64,000 nt of DNA from assembly GCF_001280845.1 (NCBI RefSeq), contig NZ_LGHP01000001.1, positions 3,723,596 through 3,787,595 on the forward strand. Reading direction: 5' to 3'. Position numbers and translations under genes: made by a program. This DNA is from Bacillus sp. FJAT-28004 (GTDB taxonomy: Bacteria > Bacillota > Bacilli > Paenibacillales > Paenibacillaceae). Positions within the stretch are counted from its first letter, which is position 1; every line of letters starts with the position of its first letter. The notes under the pieces were generated by a model, which did no database searches, was not told the origin of the DNA, and worked only from the letters and a program-made list of their open reading frames with translations. Shown here in pieces: positions 58,918 through 64,000 of the stretch.

Positions 58918-59667
58918 GAAACGGCCATAGGCAGCTGCATAGCGATATACTTTTTGAAAGACGCTTTTATCAGGCAGCTTTCGAAAGATATATGGGTCGG
59001 GGAATGTATTGACTTCCAAGATCCATGGATGCAGTTTTGCGTCGATTGCAATATCGACACCTAGTTCTTTTATATTTGGGTATGCAGTCTCTAAGTGATG
59101 GGCAATGGTAATGCTCACTTTTTTTAATTTGTTTTTGAAGGCAGCGAGCTCAGCTGAGTTAGTATGATCCCTCATGAGCAGCTCAAGCGCCATTGGAGTA
59201 CCTCCGCTATGATAATTGGTCACAATTTTTGCAGGATGAGCGAGTCTCCCGATAATACCGGTGACTTCCCATTCGTTACGAGGGTTTTTCTGAACCATGA
59301 CGCGAATATCGAAACGGCGCTTCTGATGCCTAAGCAAATGAATACCCCTTTGAACGAGATAACTTCGCTTCTTCGTTTGTTGCGACAGCTTATGATACAT
59401 CTGTTCGAATGTAGGGAAAGACAAGATCTTCGTCCCTAACTGATAACGATATCCGAGCGCAGGTAGGGTTGTTTTTTCCACGCGAATGACGCCATTGCCG
59501 AATGTACCGTTTGTCGGCTTGACGTAGACCATACCGTATTCATTAAGCATCGATTGAAGGCTGCCGTGTCCGAATAGATTCGTTGCAGGCATATAGGTGC
59601 GTAAATAACCCGACGTCAGCAAGACTTTTGTTTTGGCCCATTTACTCGTAACACGTTGTATACTCAA
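58894..59667 (-). CDS. YheC/YheD-family ATP-grasp, spore-coat associated (257 aa)
   Basis: ATP-grasp elements: MVYVKPTNGTFGNGVIRVEK, RFDIRVMVQK and the metal site LGVDIAIDAKLHPWILEVNTFPDP. Resembles the YheC/YheD endospore proteins. I use the TTG at 59667, eight bases after AAAGGAG; the upstream 48 codons lack a ribosome site. It lies on the opposite strand between gyrB and gyrA. Confidence 0.85.
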   Translation of the reverse strand: MSIQRVTSKWAKTKVLLTSGYLRTYMPATNLFGHGSLQSMLNEYGMVYVKPTNGTFGNGVIRVEKTTLPALGYRYQLGTKILSFPTFEQMYHKLSQQTKKRSYLVQRGIHLLRHQKRRFDIRVMVQKNPRNEWEVTGIIGRLAHPAKIVTNYHSGGTPMALELLMRDHTNSAELAAFKNKLKKVSITIAHHLETAYPNIKELGVDIAIDAKLHPWILEVNTFPDPYIFRKLPDKSVFQKVYRYAAAYGRFKKRSSRP

Positions 59668-59955
59668 CGATTTTTCTCCTTTCCGAATGCTGCTTCTCCA
59701 GGTAATCGCTTTGAAATGATGCAGGAGACAGACTTTCGATTGAGTGGTATAATGAAAGTTAGGTTTGTTTATTATATGGCAGCTTTTCATGTATGGAGAG
59801 CGGTAATTCACCTATTTTTAGCTGTCAATATCGAAAGTTTCACAGGAATTCCAAAAGCATGAGCAAAAAAGGTTTATATGCTCGCTTTTTGAGAAAGTAA
59901 TATAAGAGTTATGTTTGTTTAAGAGTAGCTATAGATGGCGTCAAGGAGGTAAATC

Positions 59956-62439
59956 ATGGCGGAAGAACAACGTATGTCTGTAAGAGATCGGGATATTGGT
60001 ACGGAGATGCGGGATTCCTTTATGGATTACGCAATGAGTATCATCGTAAGTCGTGCTCTTCCTGATGTTAGGGATGGACTTAAGCCAGTGCATCGACGCA
60101 TATTGTATGCGATGTCTGAGCTCGGCATGTCACCAGACAAGCCCCATAAGAAGTCAGCGAGAATAGTAGGAGAAGTAATTGGTAAGTATCATCCACATGG
60201 TGATTCTGCAGTGTATGAATCAATGGTACGAATGGCACAAGATTTTTCCATGCGTTATATGCTCGTAGATGGACATGGTAACTTTGGTTCAATTGATGGC
60301 GACTTTGCAGCTGCCATGCGTTATACGGAAGCTCGTCTTTCGAAGATCGCAATGGAACTGCTGCGTGATATCAACAAGGAAACGATTGATTTCGCACCCA
60401 ACTATGATGGCGAAGAATCAGAGCCAGTCGTATTGCCAGCACGTTATCCTAACCTTCTCGTAAACGGGGTTACGGGGATAGCGGTCGGTATGGCCACGAA
60501 TATTCCTCCTCATAACTTGAATGAGGTTATCGATGGGGTACAGGCGCTAATTGTAAATCCTGATATTACGCCGCTCGAGCTAATGGAGTATATAAAAGGG
60601 CCAGATTTTCCAACAGCCGGTTTTGTAATGGGTCGTCAGGGTATACGTCAAGCTTATTTGACAGGCCGTGGATCTGTAACGATGAGAGCGCGGGCTACCA
60701 TTGAGGAGAGTAACGGCAAAGCGCGCATTATTGTGCATGAGCTGCCTTATCAAGTCATTAAAGCTCGTTTAGTTGAGAAAATAGCCGAACTTGTTCGCGA
60801 GAAGAAAATCGAAGGCATTACTGATTTGCGCGATGAATCTGATCGTAACGGCATGCGCGTAGTTATTGAGCTTCGCCGTGATGTGAACCCGAGCATCATA
60901 TTAAATAATTTATACAAGCATACACAGCTGCAGTCTAACTTTGGGATTAACATGCTGGCACTCGTAAACGGCGAGCCCAAGACGCTAAACATACGCGATA
61001 TGCTTTATCATTATTTGCAGCATCAGATCGAGGTCATTCGTCGTCGCACAGAGTTCGAACTGAAGAAGGCTGAAGCACGGGCGCATATTTTGGAGGGCTT
61101 GCGAATCGCGCTTGACCATTTGGATGAGGTCATTGCTCTAATTCGCGCTTCCCAAACTGCAGATCAAGCTCGTGAAGGTTTGATTACAAGATTCTCGCTC
61201 AGTCATGAGCAGGCGCAAGCGATTTTGGATATGCGTTTGCAGCGCTTGACTGGTCTGGAAAGAGATAAAATTGAAGCAGAGTATGCAGAACTTATGCGTA
61301 AAATTGCTGAATATAAAGCGATTCTAGCTGATGAGCAGCTTGTGCTTGATATCATCAGTACGGAGCTTGCAGAAGTGAAGGATCGTTTCGGTGATGAGCG
61401 TCGTACGGAGCTAATGGCAAGTGATGAGGAAATTCTAGACGAGGATCTTATTCCTCGCGAGGATGTTATCATCTCCATTACTCACACGGGCTACATCAAA
61501 CGTTTACCGGTTGGCACTTATCGCAGCCAGAAGCGCGGCGGCAAAGGCGTAGTCGGCATGGGTACCAAGGATGATGATTTCGTTGAGCATCTATTTGTAT
61601 CCAATACGCATCACTACCTGCTGTTCTTTACGAACAAAGGTAAGGTGTATAAGTTGAAAGCCTATGAGATTCCTGATCTCAACCGTACTGCACGCGGTAC
61701 ACCAATCATCAATCTTATTCAAATTGAACAGGGTGAGACGATTAATGCGGTCATACCTGTACAAGAATTTGATTCTGAACATTTCTTGTTCTTTGCTACA
61801 AGGCAAGGGGTTGTGAAGAAGACTCCACTTGATGACTATGTCAACATACGGAAAGTCGGATTAATCGCGATCTCTCTTCGTGAGGATGATGATCTCATTG
61901 GTGTGAAGCTGACTGACGGAAACCAGGAGATTATTATGGGGACGGCGCAGGGTATGTCCATTCGTTACTCCGAGCAGGATGTTCGCTCAATGGGACGTTC
62001 GGCTACAGGCGTAAAAGGTATCCAACTCGATGAAGAAGATACCGTTATCGATATGGATGTTATCGTACCTGATAAGGATATTCTGATCGTTACCTCCAAA
62101 GGTTATGGCAAGCGGACTCCAGTGGCCGATTACCGTATTCAGAACCGTGGTGGTAAAGGGATCAAGACGCTCAACGTAACCGAAAAAAATGGACCGATCG
62201 TATCGCTTAAAGTGGTAGAAAACGATGAGGATCTTATGATTATGACGGCATCTGGCACGATGATTCGTACCAGCATGGAAGGCATATCGACGATGGGACG
62301 GAATACGCAGGGTGTAAGACTAATTAATACACGTGAAGACGATACGGTAGCGACTGTTACTCGTGTTGCTCGCAGCGAAGATAATGAAGTTATGGATGAG
62401 AACGAAGAGCAAGATGGCGGCGAAACGACGCTAGAGTAA
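59956..62439 (+). CDS. gyrA: DNA gyrase subunit A
   Basis: 827 aa. The catalytic Tyr123 (MRYTEARL) and C-terminal beta-pinwheel with the GyrA box QKRGGKG are present. The quinolone region reads HGDSAVYE, with wild-type Ser84 and Glu88. AAGGAGG upstream. Confidence 0.99.
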   Translation: MAEEQRMSVRDRDIGTEMRDSFMDYAMSIIVSRALPDVRDGLKPVHRRILYAMSELGMSPDKPHKKSARIVGEVIGKYHPHGDSAVYESMVRMAQDFSMRYMLVDGHGNFGSIDGDFAAAMRYTEARLSKIAMELLRDINKETIDFAPNYDGEESEPVVLPARYPNLLVNGVTGIAVGMATNIPPHNLNEVIDGVQALIVNPDITPLELMEYIKGPDFPTAGFVMGRQGIRQAYLTGRGSVTMRARATIEESNGKARIIVHELPYQVIKARLVEKIAELVREKKIEGITDLRDESDRNGMRVVIELRRDVNPSIILNNLYKHTQLQSNFGINMLALVNGEPKTLNIRDMLYHYLQHQIEVIRRRTEFELKKAEARAHILEGLRIALDHLDEVIALIRASQTADQAREGLITRFSLSHEQAQAILDMRLQRLTGLERDKIEAEYAELMRKIAEYKAILADEQLVLDIISTELAEVKDRFGDERRTELMASDEEILDEDLIPREDVIISITHTGYIKRLPVGTYRSQKRGGKGVVGMGTKDDDFVEHLFVSNTHHYLLFFTNKGKVYKLKAYEIPDLNRTARGTPIINLIQIEQGETINAVIPVQEFDSEHFLFFATRQGVVKKTPLDDYVNIRKVGLIAISLREDDDLIGVKLTDGNQEIIMGTAQGMSIRYSEQDVRSMGRSATGVKGIQLDEEDTVIDMDVIVPDKDILIVTSKGYGKRTPVADYRIQNRGGKGIKTLNVTEKNGPIVSLKVVENDEDLMIMTASGTMIRTSMEGISTMGRNTQGVRLINTREDDTVATVTRVARSEDNEVMDENEEQDGGETTLE

Positions 62440-62443
62440 AATG

Positions 62444-62490
62444 CAGAAGACCCAGCTGACTCCGTCGCATGACGAGTCAGCCCGGGTTTT
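62444..62490 (+). terminator. gyrA terminator
   Basis: AGCTGACTC and GAGTCAGC(C) with flanking CCC/GGG form a stem, followed by TTTTCC. Confidence 0.8.
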
Positions 62491-62543
62491 CCGTATTAAT
62501 GGGAGTACATAATACTATTCAGGCACAAGGGGAGAGGACTCTC

Positions 62544-63617
62544 GTGGCAGCAGTAACATTATTACATCTCAAATTAGGCGACAAAATCATTGAAGATGTC
62601 CTCACCCCACTTGGCAGTGTTTTATTTCAAAAGGGAAAGATCGTTACCCCTAAAGAAATAGAAATATTGCAAGCATTTCTCATTACTAGTGTTGAAATTG
62701 AATCGAACCTTGATCCAAGCAAAACAAAAGAAGAAACCGATGAGGATGTTAGCCAAGAAGCGAGTTCAGCATTAGTCGCATCTCCCCTTCATGAAGAGTA
62801 CGACAAAATGATTATTGTTCTTCGACAAGTATTTAATACTGTTGCAGCCAGCCAAGCCATGCCGATCATGGATGTTCGTAAGCAGCTTGAGCGAATACTG
62901 GAGCACATAAAAAGCTATAATTTGCTGACCTTTGTACCACGTCAATTTATGGAGAAAGACTATTTGCTTCATAACAGCATTACGTCTGCATTAACCTCTT
63001 ATCAAATTGCACAATGGACAGGCTTCCCTCAAAAGGATTGGATGCAAATTGCGTTTGCCGGTTTACTGCATGATATCGGCAACGTCCGAATTGACAAAGC
63101 GATCTTAACGAAGCCTAATTCGTTATCAGCAGAAGAAAAAGAAGAAATGAAGCGTCATACAGTTCTTGGGTATCAACTACTCAAAAATGTATCTGCTCTT
63201 AATGAAGGAGTAAAGATGGCGGCGCTTCAGCATCATGAGAAGGTTGACGGAACAGGTTATCCGCTCGGCATAGATGCGACGAAGATAAACCCTTATGCTA
63301 AGATTGTAGCAATTGCTGATATATTTCATGCAATGACCTTAAACAAGGCATATAGGAAGGCTGCCTCTCCTTATCTCGTATTGGAACAAATCCAAAGCGA
63401 TTCATTCGGTAAGCTAGATCCTACGTATGTACGTACATTTGTAGAGAAGGCTACTCAGTTCCATAATGGTATTGTCGTGAAGCTTAGCGATGAACGTATC
63501 GGGGAAATTGTATTCTCGGATCGCAATCATCCCACTAGGCCTTGGGTATCCATTGATGGTGTAATCGTAAACCTAATCGTTGACCGGCATCTTCATATTA
63601 AAGAAGTGCTCAGATAA
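62544..63617 (+). CDS. HD-GYP domain protein (357 aa)
   Basis: HD motif GLLHDIGNVRIDKAIL and the GYP motif HHEKVDGTGYPLG are complete, so it is probably an active c-di-GMP phosphodiesterase. The N-terminal 130 residues are not a domain I recognise. GTG at 62544 follows GGGGAGAGG; an upstream ATG would overlap the gyrA terminator. Confidence 0.88.
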   Translation: MAAVTLLHLKLGDKIIEDVLTPLGSVLFQKGKIVTPKEIEILQAFLITSVEIESNLDPSKTKEETDEDVSQEASSALVASPLHEEYDKMIIVLRQVFNTVAASQAMPIMDVRKQLERILEHIKSYNLLTFVPRQFMEKDYLLHNSITSALTSYQIAQWTGFPQKDWMQIAFAGLLHDIGNVRIDKAILTKPNSLSAEEKEEMKRHTVLGYQLLKNVSALNEGVKMAALQHHEKVDGTGYPLGIDATKINPYAKIVAIADIFHAMTLNKAYRKAASPYLVLEQIQSDSFGKLDPTYVRTFVEKATQFHNGIVVKLSDERIGEIVFSDRNHPTRPWVSIDGVIVNLIVDRHLHIKEVLR

Positions 63618-63640
63618 GGTGAGTTGTCACATGCCAAGTA

Positions 63641-63703
63641 AGTACAAATGCGCTAAGCAGACTAATCCAAGCCTGCTTGCCGCATCATTGTACTTATTTT
63701 TTT
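63641..63703 (+). terminator. Terminator of the HD-GYP gene
   Basis: AGTACAA(A)TGCG pairs with CGCA(TCA)TTGTACT, with an inner AAGCAG/CTGCTT stem, followed by TATTTTTTTTATT. Confidence 0.8.
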
Positions 63704-63789
63704 TATTGTAATAGAAGAATAACTACTGAAAGTTAGGAAATTATATAATATGTTGCAACTGTTTATTTGAGATTAAAATGTGATTAAAG

Positions 63790-63819
63790 CTGACTGTTAA
63801 GGCAAACAGAAGGTATGAT
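63790..63819 (+). promoter_or_regulatory. rrn promoter P1
   Basis: CTGACT (63790-63795) and TATGAT (63814-63819), 18-base spacer. Confidence 0.5.
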
Positions 63820-63861
63820 ATGCTAATACAAAAAGTTTTTCGCAAATAATGAAAAAAACCC

Positions 63862-63891
63862 TTGCAATGCCATAGGCGCCTATGATATATT
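63862..63891 (+). promoter_or_regulatory. rrn promoter P2
   Basis: TTGCAA (63862-63867) and TATATT (63886-63891), 18-base spacer. The spacer contains the perfect palindrome CATAGGCGCCTATG. Confidence 0.7.
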
Positions 63892-63936
63892 ATCTAGGTC
63901 GCCAACGAGACACACGGTCGACACGAAAGAAAAGAT

Positions 63937-63951
63937 TGCTCTTTGAAAACT
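63937..63951 (+). promoter_or_regulatory. rrn leader boxA region
   Basis: TGCTCTTTGAAAACT is the antitermination boxA-type sequence found before Bacillales 16S genes. The 16S gene itself starts beyond the window. Confidence 0.85.
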
Positions 63952-64000
63952 GAACAACGAGTAATAACTGCCTCGCAAATCCTTCGGGATAAGCGAAAAA

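Noticed and set aside
59656..59862. 68-codon plus-strand open frame before gyrA
   Set aside because: No ribosome site and overlaps the start of the YheC/D-like gene.

Overview
The window is the replication-origin region of a Gram-positive, endospore-forming bacterium, almost certainly Paenibacillus or a close relative in the Paenibacillaceae. Evidence is the gene order rpmH-oriC-dnaA-dnaN-yaaA-recF-remB-gyrB-gyrA-(rrn) on one side and rnpA-yidC-jag-mnmE-mnmG-rsmG-noc-parA-parB on the other, the walRKHIJ-htrA-rlmH block, sporulation-linked genes (yyaC, YheC/D-type, jag/spoIIIJ) and strong AGGAGG ribosome sites with frequent TTG/GTG starts. No database could be searched; family names come from recognising sequences.

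Layout. 1-3.2 kb is an accessory segment: two tandem paralogous 93-residue proteins of unknown function, a broken discoidin-like fragment, and an AT-rich ABC-F ATPase gene sitting directly behind the 3' end of rlmH. A near-identical copy of the rlmH terminal codons at 918-934 suggests integration at rlmH, the position used by staphylococcal SCC elements. 3.2-11.7 kb is rlmH, a CxxH/CxxC mini-protein, HtrA protease and the walJ-I-H-K-R two-component operon (minus strand). 11.9-22.6 kb carries an M23 peptidase, an unknown membrane protein, purA, dnaB, rplI, gdpP, yybS, a CBS-pair protein and an LCP-family enzyme. 22.8-29.1 kb is mainly plus strand: DUF4870, a CNNM/CBS transporter, a CBO0543-like protein, and a pspA-DUF350-DUF4178-DUF4247 envelope-stress operon; an AI-2E permease lies between on the minus strand. 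29.2-35.0 kb is a Mrp Na+/H+ antiporter operon in which MrpA and MrpB are fused. 35.3-44.5 kb carries rpsR-ssb-rpsF, yjzC-like, tRNA-Ser(CGA), DUF951, an MscS channel, DUF3343, yyaC, DUF4446, a cysteine-desulfurase-like enzyme, and parB, parA, noc. 45.0-51.8 kb is rsmG-mnmG-mnmE-jag-yidC-rnpA-rpmH. 51.8-54.1 kb is a bipartite oriC around dnaA. 54.1-64 kb is the dnaN-gyrA block, an HD-GYP protein and, at the right edge, tandem promoters and the boxA leader of an rRNA operon whose 16S gene lies outside.

Together the genes cover initiation (DnaA boxes, DnaA-trio), fork proteins (DnaN, DnaB, SSB, RecF, gyrase), segregation (ParAB with two parS sites, Noc), cell-wall homeostasis (WalRK, HtrA, LCP, M23), c-di-AMP turnover (GdpP) and ion homeostasis (Mrp, MscS).

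The most unusual signals are: the rlmH-duplicated accessory segment with a 28-codon upstream ORF joining rlmH to the ABC-F gene; the tandem 93-aa paralogs with a conserved tail; a three-arm RNA arrangement before mnmE in which one arm can form a terminator or mask the start codon; a promoter-short leader-terminator unit before mrpA; short palindromic repeats ending in the Shine-Dalgarno of dnaB and mnmG; and palindromes inside the rrn promoter spacer and before purA.
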